A DNA stretch of 64,000 bases, from the NCBI RefSeq assembly GCF_000241955.1, contig NC_016818.1:2356001-2420000 (forward strand), given 5' to 3'. Positions 39,199 through 48,010 of this stretch are shown here, in pieces. Below the pieces are notes generated by a model that was not told the origin of the DNA, searched no databases, and saw only the letters and a program-made list of their open reading frames with translations. Source of the DNA: Rahnella aquatilis CIP 78.65 = ATCC 33071. Lineage in GTDB: Bacteria; Pseudomonadota; Gammaproteobacteria; Enterobacterales; Enterobacteriaceae. Position 1 is the stretch's first letter; every line of letters begins with the position of its first letter. The translations under genes were made by a program, and so were the position numbers.

Positions 39199-40383
39199 TC
39201 ATTCGCTAAAGAAGCTCTGCTTCAACGCCCGCTCAACTCCCCGCAGTTCTGACAGTCCACGCAGGCGTCCAATCGCCGAATAACCTGGATTGGTTTTCTT
39301 ATGCAAATCATCCAGCATCTGATGGCCGTGATCCGGACGCATCGGGATAGCGCGCAGATTCCCCGCGCGGCGACGGGTTTGCTCTTCAGTCAGAATCGCT
39401 TTTATCACCGCGACCATATCCACATCACCGTCTAAATGGTCGGCTTCATGGAAGCTTCCCGGCACGTCTTCGCGCTGTGTGGCACGCAGATGAATGAAGT
39501 GCACGCGGTCGGCATAGGTGGTCATCATTTTCACCAGGTCATTATCTTCGCGCACGCCGTAAGAACCGGTGCAGAAACAAAAACCGTTGTGAATGCTGTC
39601 GACCGTTTCTTTCAGCCATTGCATATCTTCAATGGTGGAGATAATACGCGGCAGGCCGAGGATAGGGCGCGGAGGGTCATCCGGGTGAACTGCCAGACTT
39701 AATCCGCACTGTTCGGCAACCGGCACAATGCTGCGCAGGAAATGCGCCATGTTTTCACGCAATTTCGCTTTATCAATACCGTCGTACGTCGCCAGACGCG
39801 CACGGAACTGATCCAGCGTGTAGCCTTCTTCCGCGCCCGGTAAACCGGCAATAATATTAGACACCAGCTGATCTTTCTCCGCCTGCGTCATCGCCGCAAA
39901 ATATTCAGCCGCTTGTTTCTGTTCATCCTCGCTGTAATAAGACGTCGCACCTTCGCGCTTGAGCAGATGTAATTCAAATGCCGCAAATGCGATATGGTCG
40001 AAGCGCAGGGCGCGTGAACCGTCCGGCAGCAGATAGCCGAGGTCCGTGCGTGTCCAGTCCAGAACCGGCATGAAGTTGTAGCAGACGGTATCGATGCCGC
40101 ATTCCGCCAGGTTGCGGATAGATTGCTGATAGTTAGCAATGTGTTTCTCAACATCACCGCTGCGGGTTTTAATTTCCTCATGCACCGGAATGCTTTCCAC
40201 CACAGACCACACCAGACCTTTGGCTTCAATTATCGCTTTACGCTTTTTGATTTCATCTACCGGCCAGACTTCACCGTTCGGAATATGGTGCAGGGCGGTA
40301 ACCACGCCGGTTGCGCCAGCCTGACGCACATCATCGAGTGAAACCGGATCGTTCGGGCCGTACCAACGCCATGTCTGTTCCAT
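39199..40383 (-). CDS. uxuA: Mannonate dehydratase
   Basis: Converts D-mannonate to 2-keto-3-deoxygluconate in glucuronate breakdown. The 394 residues have the expected length and opening ([21 protein letters not shown]). Metal-binding residues of the family are in the segments [17 protein letters not shown] and [13 protein letters not shown] lies 6 bases upstream of the ATG. The usual partner uxuB is not adjacent in this window. It is divergent from a GntR regulator that probably controls it. Confidence 0.94.
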   Translation of the reverse strand: MEQTWRWYGPNDPVSLDDVRQAGATGVVTALHHIPNGEVWPVDEIKKRKAIIEAKGLVWSVVESIPVHEEIKTRSGDVEKHIANYQQSIRNLAECGIDTVCYNFMPVLDWTRTDLGYLLPDGSRALRFDHIAFAAFELHLLKREGATSYYSEDEQKQAAEYFAAMTQAEKDQLVSNIIAGLPGAEEGYTLDQFRARLATYDGIDKAKLRENMAHFLRSIVPVAEQCGLSLAVHPDDPPRPILGLPRIISTIEDMQWLKETVDSIHNGFCFCTGSYGVREDNDLVKMMTTYADRVHFIHLRATQREDVPGSFHEADHLDGDVDMVAVIKAILTEEQTRRRAGNLRAIPMRPDHGHQMLDDLHKKTNPGYSAIGRLRGLSELRGVERALKQSFFSE

Positions 40384-40474
40384 GTGTTTTCCTTAAAATT
40401 GTTAACTGTGTCTCTGAATGTAGTTGACGCATGGCCGGTGATAAGTTCAATCTTAATGCGCGGTCTGGTCAGGT

Positions 40475-40499
40475 GGTCTGCTGGTCAGGCCATCAGACC
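40475..40499. promoter_or_regulatory. Palindromic operator candidate between uxuA and uxuR
   Basis: GGTCTG-c-TGG-tcagg-CCA-t-CAGACC is a 25-bp palindrome in the divergent promoter region. The TGG...CCA core is compatible with FadR-subfamily GntR regulators. A further GGTCTG at 40462-40467 may be a second half-site. Confidence 0.55.
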
Positions 40500-40580
40500 G
40501 ACATATGATTCAGCATCAAACCGAACATTAATGTGACCGGGATAACAGATTTGGGATTCAGCATGCACACGGAGAAAATA

Positions 40581-41279
40581 ATGGCATTACCCACCCTTAA
40601 AGTCGAACGGCTGTATCGCCAGATTTCTAATGTATTGATTAACTGCATTAATACGGGTCAGTTTGCCCCGGGCGCGATGATCCCGTCAGAACGGGATTTG
40701 TCTAAACAACTTGGCGTCAGCCGTTCATCGATTCGTGAGGCCCTGATTGCGCTGGAGATCACCGGCTGGGTGGAAATCCGCACCGGTAACGGCGTGTATG
40801 TCAGCGATCCGTTGCCACAGGCCACACCGGCAGTGCAAACGGTGAGTACCGAAGAGGAATTCAGCCTGCAATCGCTGGTGAAAGCACGTCAGGTTTATGA
40901 ATCGATGACAGCAGAACTGGCGGCAATTAACGGCACTGACGATCAGCGCGAAAAACTGAAAGCCATCGCCCGCGAATTAAACGAACTCAATGCTAACAAC
41001 GACGCCTTCCTCGAAGCCGATCGCCGTTTTCATATGATGATCAGCGAAATGACCGGCAACGAAGTACTGCACGATATGATGGGATATTTGTGGGATAAAC
41101 GACGTTCACGCCGGTTTATGCGCCTGGAGAGTCATTACACAGAAGTGGATTTCGCCCGTGAAATGAATGCTGATCATCAGGGGATCCTGGATGCCATTCT
41201 GGCGAAAGATGGCGCAGGGGCGCGGGCAAGAATGAGCCGCCATTTACAGCATGTGTATGACCAGTTATTTGCAGAATGA
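40581..41279 (+). CDS. uxuR: GntR-family (FadR subfamily) regulator of hexuronate genes, UxuR/ExuR-like
   Basis: DNA-binding repressor of 232 residues. The N-terminal winged helix shows PSERDLSKQLGVSRSSIREALIALE, and the C-terminal FCD domain has metal-type residues in FLEADRRFHMMI and DHQGILDAI. I start it at 40581, with GGAG 6 bases upstream; an upstream in-frame start at 40533 adds 16 unlikely residues. Divergence from uxuA implies that it responds to a uronate such as fructuronate or glucuronate. UxuR and ExuR are close paralogues, so the exact name is less certain than the family. Confidence 0.82.
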   Translation: MALPTLKVERLYRQISNVLINCINTGQFAPGAMIPSERDLSKQLGVSRSSIREALIALEITGWVEIRTGNGVYVSDPLPQATPAVQTVSTEEEFSLQSLVKARQVYESMTAELAAINGTDDQREKLKAIARELNELNANNDAFLEADRRFHMMISEMTGNEVLHDMMGYLWDKRRSRRFMRLESHYTEVDFAREMNADHQGILDAILAKDGAGARARMSRHLQHVYDQLFAE

Positions 41280-41702
41280 GAGTGTCAATGCCGGACACAG
41301 GCGGCTTTTAAATCAAAACCTTGGGTTGCCACCCAAACTGGCCTTAAGGGTGGCTTATCGCCGCCACCCTTAAGAATCCCGGGCTCTTCCACTGCGCGCT
41401 ATCGCTAGATGCCATGTTTCAGGTGCCACAGAGACAGGCTGGAAATCTTGCCGCTGCGCGATTCCTTCTCTCGGTCTTCGAGCCGAGGTCTCGAAGCCGC
41501 TCCGTTCAGCAAGATTTCTGAATCGTCTCTGGCTTTTAAAAAAACAAAACAGAACAAGCAAGGTTGTGAAGTAAAGGTCTGAGGCCGGTTTCAAAATATC
41601 GCCGGACGAGAGGTGGAAAACCGCGTGTCTTTATTACGCGGGTTGTAACCCGAAGGGAGGGAACCGCGCAGCGGCGGGATTTTGCGGCTATCGCTGTGGT
41701 CC

Positions 41703-41724
41703 CTGAAACATAGCCAGCGAGCGG
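41703..41724 (+). repeat. Dispersed repeat fragment (copy 2)
   Basis: It is identical over 22 bases to 39038-39059 and shares partial flanking similarity on the left. Confidence 0.7.
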
Positions 41725-41764
41725 AGCGCGCAGTTAAAAAACGCAGGATTCTAAAGGGTTTCGT

Positions 41765-41800
41765 TTAAAACCCTTTGGGCCCGTGTGGGCGGCGAGCCCA
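41765..41800 (+). repeat. 36-bp dispersed repeat with hairpin (copy B)
   Basis: It is identical to 17438-17473. Here the hairpin is longer, TGTGGGC/GCCCACA around GGCGA, because the flanking CA also pairs. Confidence 0.75.
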
Positions 41801-41811
41801 CAAACATAGTA

Positions 41812-41938
41812 TCAGCTCGGATACGGCACCCACCCGCCGCCATTCAGCCGGATGTAAATTTTCCCCTGATATTCCATCACCACAGAGTTCTCATTTTCTG
41901 ACACCAGCGGCGTTTGCGGCAGGTCCGAGCCGAAGGTT
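41812..41938 (-). pseudogene. 3' remnant of a minus-strand gene, probably bcsG
   Basis: The minus strand encodes a C-terminal tail, SDLPQTPLVSENENSVVM followed by EYQGKIYIRLNGGGWVPYPS and a stop. Its 5' continuation runs into antisense bcsA sequence, so the gene is cut at about 41938. In E. coli the bcsEFG operon is divergent from bcsRQAB, and the tail resembles what I recall of the BcsG C-terminus (cellulose phosphoethanolamine transferase). The identity as bcsG is inference. That it is a truncated gene end is supported by its protein-like composition and its abrupt junction with bcsA. Confidence 0.55.
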
Positions 41939-42192
41939 TTTTTGCCCGGGCCGACAGCTGGGTAATACGCGAAGACAGTTTTCCTGAAGACAAACCGATG
42001 GAAAGCCTGCGGGAGGTACTGGGGCTGGGGATCCGTGGTTATCTGCGGATGCTGGATATCGCTCCGCAACGCTACCGTCCGCTGGCATCCGCAACCCGGT
42101 CGTTTGGCCGCTGGTTGCTGTCTTTTGCTCCGCGTAATCCACCGCTGGCCGTTCAGCCTGATGAATCCAACCTGATGATGACAAAACAATGA
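41933..42192 (+). pseudogene. bcsA: 3' remnant of bcsA (cellulose synthase catalytic subunit)
   Basis: Only the last 85 or so codons survive. The peptide FARADSW, then EDSFPEDKPMESLREVLGLG, then IRGYLRMLDIAPQ matches the C-terminus of E. coli BcsA as I remember it (FARADTW, DSFPEDKPLESL). The glycosyltransferase and most of the PilZ domain, some 780 or more residues, are gone. The remnant still overlaps bcsB by the normal ATGA, so the downstream reading was left untouched. Upstream sequence belongs to an unrelated minus-strand gene end, placing the deletion junction near 41935. Without BcsA this locus cannot make cellulose. Confidence 0.85.
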
Positions 42193-44528
42193 AAAGACTT
42201 CCGATAACCCCTTTTATGGCATCCGCATTGATGACATTGGCGTTGGGTTCTGCGGCTCCGGCCTTCAGTGAACAGGCTCCTGCACCAGCTGTGCCGGGAA
42301 ACGCCACGCCGGCGCCTGAGGTGACCTTGCCGGGGGTGGCGCCAGCGGTAAACCCGATGATTATTCCGGGCGCGCCGGTACGCAGCGTGACATTACCTTT
42401 TGCCGATGTGGCACCGAAGCCGGGGGCCATTATCTTGCGCGGTATTCAGCCGAACGGGCAGATTGAATTCGGTGTGCGCAGTGACGAAGTCGTGACACAG
42501 GCCACGCTGAATCTCGAATTCACGCCGTCGCCGTCGCTGATCCCGGTTCAGTCGCATCTTAAGGTGTATCTCAACGACCAGCTGATGGGCGTTGAAGTGA
42601 TTGATAAAGACCAGCCCGGCAAGAAAAATCATCTGCAGATGACAATTGATCCGCGCTATGTCACCGACTTCAACCGCATCCGCCTGGAGTTTATCGGGCA
42701 TTACCAGAACGTCTGTGAAAACCCGGCGAACACCACGCTGTGGCTGGAAATCGGCAAGGGCAGTTCGCTCAGCCTGCAATACCAGAAACTGCCGCTGAGC
42801 AATGATCTGGCGCATTTCCCGGTGCCGTTCTTTGATGCGCGCGACAGCCGTCCGCTGAGTCTGCCGATGGTCTTTGCCACGTCTCCGGATGCCAGCCAGC
42901 AACAGGCGGCGGCGATTCTGGCCTCCTGGTTCGGCAGCAAAGCCCAGTGGCGCGGACAATCCTTCCCGACGCTCTATAACCAGTTGCCGGACAGTCACGC
43001 CGTGGTGTTTGCGACCAACGGCAAACGCCCGGATTTCCTCAAAGAAATGCCGCCGGTAAAAGGACCGGTGGTGCAGATGGTCAGCCGCCCGGATAATCCG
43101 TACGTCAAAATGCTGCTGATCCTCGGTCGTGATGATCAGGACTTACTGACGGCAGTAAAAGGCATTGCGCAGGGGAATATTCTGTTTCGTGGCGAAACGA
43201 TCGGCGTCGGTAAAGTGGAAAGGATCCAGCCACGCCAGCCGTATGACGCACCAAACTGGGTGCGTACTGACCGCCCGATGAATTTTGGCGAACTGAAACA
43301 GTATGCGGAACAGTTACAGTCTGACGGCATTCAGCCGAATCCGGTCACGCTCAACATTAATTTGCCGCCGGATCTGTTCCTGATTAACAGCACCGGCATT
43401 GATATGCGGCTGAAGTACCGTTACACCTCGCCGCAGCTGAAAAACACTTCGCGTCTGAGCATCAGCCTGAATAACCAGTTTGTACAGGATCTGACCCTGA
43501 AAACCGGACACGATGAGGATTCACAGTTACTGCATCTGTCACTGCTGCAGGGGCTGCTGGATGGCAGCAAAGACCTGAATATTCCCGCGCTGAAACTGGG
43601 TGCGGTTAACCAGATGCGTTTTGATTTCGACTACACCTCGCTGCTGGCGAGCGGCGCCGATGGCCGTTGCGAAACCTATAACAGCGTACCAAATCATGTG
43701 GTAATCGATGACGGCTCCACCATCGATTTCTCCGGTTACCGTCATTTCATGGCGATGCCTGATTTGCGCGCTTTCGCCAACGCCGGTTTCCCGTTCAGCC
43801 GCCTGGCAGATTTATCCCAGACGCTGGTTCTGGTTCAGTCAAAACCGCAACCGGTTCAGCTCACCACGCTGCTTGATGCCATGGGCAATATTGGCGCACT
43901 CACCGGTTATCCGGCGCTTGGCGTGGGGCTGACCGAAGACGCGGCAAAAGCAAAATCCACCGACGCAGATCTGCTGGTGATCGGCAATCTGCCTGCGGAT
44001 TTGCGCGACGACAGCATGCGCGATGACACAAAAGCCAACTTACTGATCGGGGCTGTGCGCGATACAGTCAATACGCCAGTCCGCCAGGTGTCGTTACCGG
44101 ATAACGCTGCTCCGGACGGCGATGCGCGGGTGGATGCCAGTGCGCAAATCAGTGCGCAAGGCCCGATTGCGGCCATCGTCGGCGTCAGGTCGCCATACTT
44201 TGATCAGCGCAGCATCGTCGCGCTGATGGCAAACGGTCAGCAGGGCTTTGAAATGCTGAACACCTCGATGCAGGATACCCAACAGCGTGCGCGGATCTTT
44301 GGCTCAGTGGCGGTAGTGCGTGATTCCGGCGTCAGCAGCCTGCAGGTCGGCGATACCTATTATGTGGGCCATTTGCCGTGGTGGGAGCGGGTATGGAACG
44401 CACTGGCGAACCATCCGGTATTGCTGGCGGTGATGGCGGTGATTTCGGTGCTGCTGGCGGCCATTCTGTTGTGGACCGGTCTGCGTTCTCTGGCCCGTCG
44501 TCGTCTGTCTGATGATGACCAGGAATAA
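42189..44528 (+). CDS. bcsB: Cellulose synthase regulatory/periplasmic subunit BcsB
   Basis: Periplasmic partner of BcsA that guides the glucan chain, 779 residues, the same length as in E. coli. It has a signal peptide (MKRLPITPFMASALMTLALG), a Pro/Ala-rich linker, the carbohydrate-binding and flavodoxin-like domain repeats, and a C-terminal membrane anchor (HPVLLAVMAVISVLLAAILL). The frame is intact with no stops. Its start overlaps the bcsA remnant. With bcsA lost it lacks its partner unless another copy exists, and its native promoter, upstream of bcsA, is probably lost too. Confidence 0.92.
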   Translation: MKRLPITPFMASALMTLALGSAAPAFSEQAPAPAVPGNATPAPEVTLPGVAPAVNPMIIPGAPVRSVTLPFADVAPKPGAIILRGIQPNGQIEFGVRSDEVVTQATLNLEFTPSPSLIPVQSHLKVYLNDQLMGVEVIDKDQPGKKNHLQMTIDPRYVTDFNRIRLEFIGHYQNVCENPANTTLWLEIGKGSSLSLQYQKLPLSNDLAHFPVPFFDARDSRPLSLPMVFATSPDASQQQAAAILASWFGSKAQWRGQSFPTLYNQLPDSHAVVFATNGKRPDFLKEMPPVKGPVVQMVSRPDNPYVKMLLILGRDDQDLLTAVKGIAQGNILFRGETIGVGKVERIQPRQPYDAPNWVRTDRPMNFGELKQYAEQLQSDGIQPNPVTLNINLPPDLFLINSTGIDMRLKYRYTSPQLKNTSRLSISLNNQFVQDLTLKTGHDEDSQLLHLSLLQGLLDGSKDLNIPALKLGAVNQMRFDFDYTSLLASGADGRCETYNSVPNHVVIDDGSTIDFSGYRHFMAMPDLRAFANAGFPFSRLADLSQTLVLVQSKPQPVQLTTLLDAMGNIGALTGYPALGVGLTEDAAKAKSTDADLLVIGNLPADLRDDSMRDDTKANLLIGAVRDTVNTPVRQVSLPDNAAPDGDARVDASAQISAQGPIAAIVGVRSPYFDQRSIVALMANGQQGFEMLNTSMQDTQQRARIFGSVAVVRDSGVSSLQVGDTYYVGHLPWWERVWNALANHPVLLAVMAVISVLLAAILLWTGLRSLARRRLSDDDQE

Positions 44529-44532
44529 GTTC

Positions 44533-47500
44533 GTGAACACACACCGCACACATCTGTTTTTTCGCAGCAGACTGGCCCTGACGGTAGGGCTGGCTTTGCT
44601 GACTGCGCCTGCGGTTTCAGCCCCCGTTGTTTCACCGGAACAATGGTTGCTGGAACAGGTGCGGATCGGTGAAGCCAGTCATCAGGACGATCTGGTGCGT
44701 CAGTCACTGTTTCGCCTGGAATTAATGGATCCGCAGAACCCGAAAGTGATGTCCGCCCGTTTGCGTCTGCATCTGCGCGAAGGCGATCAGGCCAAAGCAC
44801 AGCAGCAACTGGAAAAAATTAAACAGGTTGCGCCCGGTTCGGATGAATACCGGCAGGCGCAGCGGAGCCTGAAAATCGCCTCGCCGGAAATGCAGCAAAA
44901 ACTCCAGCAGACGCGGTTGCTGGCGACGGCAGGGCGGCTTGATGAAGCCAAAGCACAATATGATGAATTGTTTGGCGACCAGCCGCCAACCCTGGATCTG
45001 GCGGTGGAATACTGGCAACTGATTGCGCGCCTGCCGGGGCAAAAAGGCCGGGCACAGGCGCAGCTTCAGGCGCTGAATAATCAGTATCCGGGGGATGTGC
45101 AGTTACGCCTGCAACTGGCGCAGATGGCGTTTGACGAAGGGGATAACGCCAAAGCGGTCAGGCTGATTAAGCAAATCGCCGCCACCAGTGAAGGGCATTC
45201 TCCCGCCGCTGATTTATGGCTGGCAAAGATTAAAGACCAGCCTGTGGGCAATCCGACCGTTGATGCCCTGCAGCAGTTTATTGCGACGTTCGACAGCGGT
45301 CCGCAGGTGATTGCCGCGCAGCAGGAACTTCAGCGCCAGCAGGCGTTGCTGGCCGATCCTCGTTATCAGGCGCGACTCCGCGGTCTGGCGCAGATTAATA
45401 ATGGTGGTTCAACCGGTGCGATTGCGCCGCTGAAACAGGCATTGCAGGCGAAACCTGACGATGCCGAAGTTCTCGGTGCAATGGGGCTGGCTTATTCCCG
45501 CGCCGGTAACCGTCAGCAGGCGCTGACCCTGTTTCAGCGGGCGAAGGTCGCCGAAACCGACGGCTATAATGCAGGTAAATGGAACAGTCTGATCCAGACC
45601 AACAGTTACTGGCTGAAAATTGAACAGGGCGATAAGGCGTTGAAAGCCGGGCGGCTTGATCAGGCCGAAGCAGCCTACAATCAGGCGCAGCGTCTGGACT
45701 CCCGCGACCCGTGGGCGCTGATCGGCCTCGGGGATGTGGCGGTGGCGCGCAAAAATGACCCGATGGCGGAGCAGGCTTACCGCCGCGCACTGACGCTGGA
45801 GCACGACAACAGCAGCGCCCGGCGCGGGCTGGCGAACATCTATCAGCGTCAGTCGCCGCAAAAAGCGCTCGATTACATCAGTTCACTGCCTGCCGCTGCG
45901 AGGGCGAAACTCAGCGATAAACAGCGTGGGCTGCAACGTGACGTTGTCACTGGTCAGGCAGAGAAATATGCCGCCGCACACAACTGGCATCAGGCCGCGA
46001 ACCGCTATGGCGAAGTGCTGAAGCTGGATCCGGACGATGTCTGGACGACCTACCATTACGCCAGTGCCCTGCGTGAAGCGGGCGAACCGGCGCAGGCGGA
46101 TGCGGCTTTTGCGCAGTTTGCGGCGAAGCACCCGGCGGATCCGCAACAGGTTTACGCTTATTCGTTGTATCTGTCCGGCTCCGATCGTGACGCCGCCGCA
46201 CTGCGCCATCTGAATACCTTGCCGCAGGCGAAATGGGACGACAACATGCGCGAAATGGCGCAGCGCATTCAGCTCGGTAAAACCCTGACTGCCATCGATA
46301 CTTCCCTTGCTGCGGGTAATACCACGCGGGCGAAACAGCAGTTGCAGCAGGCTGATCTGCATGACCTCAGCCTGAATCAGCAACGACAGGTCGCCATGGC
46401 CTGGCGCGATGTTGGTGAAACCACCCAGGCCGCTGCGCTGATGCAGCCATTGAAAACAGCTGCGCGTTCACAACCGCCCGGCCAAGACAAGGCACTGATT
46501 TATCGCAACGCCGCCAGCCTGGAACAGCAACTCGGACAGCCAGAACTGGCGCGTGAGGATTTCGGGCAGGCAATGGTCGCCAGCGGTATCACCGGTAAAG
46601 TGCCGGAAGATAACGACAGCTATACGCGCCTGACCCGCAACAGTGGGACGGATGACTGGCTGAAACGCGGTATCCGCTCCGACGCACATGATCTGTACCG
46701 TCAGCAGGATGTGAATTTCACGGTGGATACGGATTCCTGGACGTCGAGCGGTACGCCGGGTAAATCGGATCTCACGGCCAACACCACCATGTTGCAGGCG
46801 GATATGCCGGTGTATCAGGGCCGCGGATTCCTGCGGGCCGACTGGGTGCGTATGGATGCCGGAACCTTTGATAACGAAAACGGTGATTACGAAGCCAGTT
46901 TCGGCACCTGTAGTGATCAGAATTGCCGCCGTTACCGCAGCCAGACCGCTAACGGCGTCAGCCTTGGCGCGGGCTGGGAAAATGACAAATGGAAAGGGGA
47001 TTTAGGCACCACGCCGCTGGGCTTCCCGGTTGTCGACTGGGTCGGCGGGCTGGCTTACCGTGGTGACTGGGGCGATATCGGCTGGACGACCACGGTTTCA
47101 CGCCGTCCGGTTTCCAGCTCATTACTTTCATTCGCGGGCGCAAAAGATCCGGGCACCGGCACCACCTGGGGCGGCGTTCGCGCGACCGGTGCCAGCCTGG
47201 GGTTAAGTTACGATCAGGGGCTGGCTAACGGCGTGTGGGCTGATCTCAGCGCGCATCAGCTGACGGGTGAAAATGTTGAAGACAATACCCGCGAACGCCT
47301 GATGGGCGGTTATTACTACAAAGTCATCAACGAAGATAACCGCCGCGCCACGGTGGGCCTCAGCTCCATGCTCTGGCATTACCAGAAAGACCTCAGCGGT
47401 TACACACTGGGACAGGGCGGTTACTACAGTCCGCAGCAATATTTCTCACTCTCAGTGCCCGTCAGTTATCGCCAGCGAACTGAAAACTGGTCATGGCAAC

Positions 47501-47823
47501 TCGGTGGTTCGGTCTCCTGGTCACGTTCCTCAACCCGCGATCAGAAACGTTATCCGATCCAGAATCTGATCCCGGATTCATTACCGGATAAAAATGCCAC
47601 CGAAACCGGCAGCAGTGGATCCGGTTTTGGCTATACCTTGCAGGCACTGGTTGAACGGCGGGTCAGTTCTCACTGGACCGTCGGCGGAGGAATTGATATT
47701 CAACAGGCGAAGGATTACACGCCAAGCCACTTTCTGCTTTACGCGAGATATTCGATGAGCGGCTGGCAAGGGGACCTGGATATGCCGCCGGAACCGTTAG
47801 TGCCGTATGCGGACTTTAAGTAG
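44533..47823 (+). CDS. bcsC: Cellulose export protein BcsC (TPR plus outer-membrane barrel)
   Basis: Outer-membrane exporter of cellulose: a Sec signal (SRLALTVGLALLTAPAVSA), about 19 periplasmic TPR-type helical repeats to roughly residue 700, then a 16-strand barrel ending in the aromatic-rich C-terminus. The 1096 residues are slightly shorter than E. coli BcsC (about 1157). I prefer the GTG at 44533, with AGGAA 8 bases upstream; an ATG at 44512 inside bcsB is the alternative. The E. coli order has bcsZ between bcsB and bcsC, but here they abut. The frame is intact. Confidence 0.9.
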   Translation: MNTHRTHLFFRSRLALTVGLALLTAPAVSAPVVSPEQWLLEQVRIGEASHQDDLVRQSLFRLELMDPQNPKVMSARLRLHLREGDQAKAQQQLEKIKQVAPGSDEYRQAQRSLKIASPEMQQKLQQTRLLATAGRLDEAKAQYDELFGDQPPTLDLAVEYWQLIARLPGQKGRAQAQLQALNNQYPGDVQLRLQLAQMAFDEGDNAKAVRLIKQIAATSEGHSPAADLWLAKIKDQPVGNPTVDALQQFIATFDSGPQVIAAQQELQRQQALLADPRYQARLRGLAQINNGGSTGAIAPLKQALQAKPDDAEVLGAMGLAYSRAGNRQQALTLFQRAKVAETDGYNAGKWNSLIQTNSYWLKIEQGDKALKAGRLDQAEAAYNQAQRLDSRDPWALIGLGDVAVARKNDPMAEQAYRRALTLEHDNSSARRGLANIYQRQSPQKALDYISSLPAAARAKLSDKQRGLQRDVVTGQAEKYAAAHNWHQAANRYGEVLKLDPDDVWTTYHYASALREAGEPAQADAAFAQFAAKHPADPQQVYAYSLYLSGSDRDAAALRHLNTLPQAKWDDNMREMAQRIQLGKTLTAIDTSLAAGNTTRAKQQLQQADLHDLSLNQQRQVAMAWRDVGETTQAAALMQPLKTAARSQPPGQDKALIYRNAASLEQQLGQPELAREDFGQAMVASGITGKVPEDNDSYTRLTRNSGTDDWLKRGIRSDAHDLYRQQDVNFTVDTDSWTSSGTPGKSDLTANTTMLQADMPVYQGRGFLRADWVRMDAGTFDNENGDYEASFGTCSDQNCRRYRSQTANGVSLGAGWENDKWKGDLGTTPLGFPVVDWVGGLAYRGDWGDIGWTTTVSRRPVSSSLLSFAGAKDPGTGTTWGGVRATGASLGLSYDQGLANGVWADLSAHQLTGENVEDNTRERLMGGYYYKVINEDNRRATVGLSSMLWHYQKDLSGYTLGQGGYYSPQQYFSLSVPVSYRQRTENWSWQLGGSVSWSRSSTRDQKRYPIQNLIPDSLPDKNATETGSSGSGFGYTLQALVERRVSSHWTVGGGIDIQQAKDYTPSHFLLYARYSMSGWQGDLDMPPEPLVPYADFK

Positions 47824-47864
47824 GGTTTTAGACGAAAAATATCGCGATTTGAAGGGTGAGCATG

Positions 47865-47998
47865 GACAACTCCCTCCCCTGCGAAGGGGAGGGTTGGGGT
47901 GGGGTATTAAAGGTAAATCAGAAGGTTAGAGTGTGCGCTGGCTATGGTTTTGTCTGTAAAACCCCCTCCCGTCCTCCCCCTTCGCAGGGGGAGGAGCA
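47865..47998. repeat. Dispersed repeat with a hairpin at each end (full copy)
   Basis: The left end is CCCTCCCC-tgcgaa-GGGGAGGG (47872-47893) and the right end CCTCCCCC-ttcgca-GGGGGAGG (47973-47994). The two are inverted with respect to each other, with about 80 bases of non-coding DNA between. It sits between the converging bcsC and hutG genes, where it can stop transcription from both sides. A second copy in inverse orientation is at 63385-63473. Confidence 0.8.
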
Positions 47999-48010
47999 AA
48001 GGAAAAACAG

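Larger units (their letters stand above)
41280..41811. repeat. Composite block of dispersed repeats and hairpins
   Basis: No credible gene is present. Visible parts: a 12-bp perfect hairpin CTTAAGGGTGGC/GCCACCCTTAAG (41343-41374); an inverted relative of the GAAACATAGC repeat near 41398-41440; a CTTCGAG/CTCGAAG hairpin (41476-41496); a direct copy of the 39.0-kb repeat (41703-41724); and the 36-bp repeat shared with 17.4 kb (41765-41800). The same modules in different orders elsewhere suggest a mosaic of small mobile or REP-like units. The block abuts the bcs deletion scar. Confidence 0.65.

Noticed and set aside
41370..41594. 74-codon minus-strand open frame in the repeat block
   Set aside because: It spans several dispersed repeat modules and hairpins, has no ribosome binding site and resembles no protein family.
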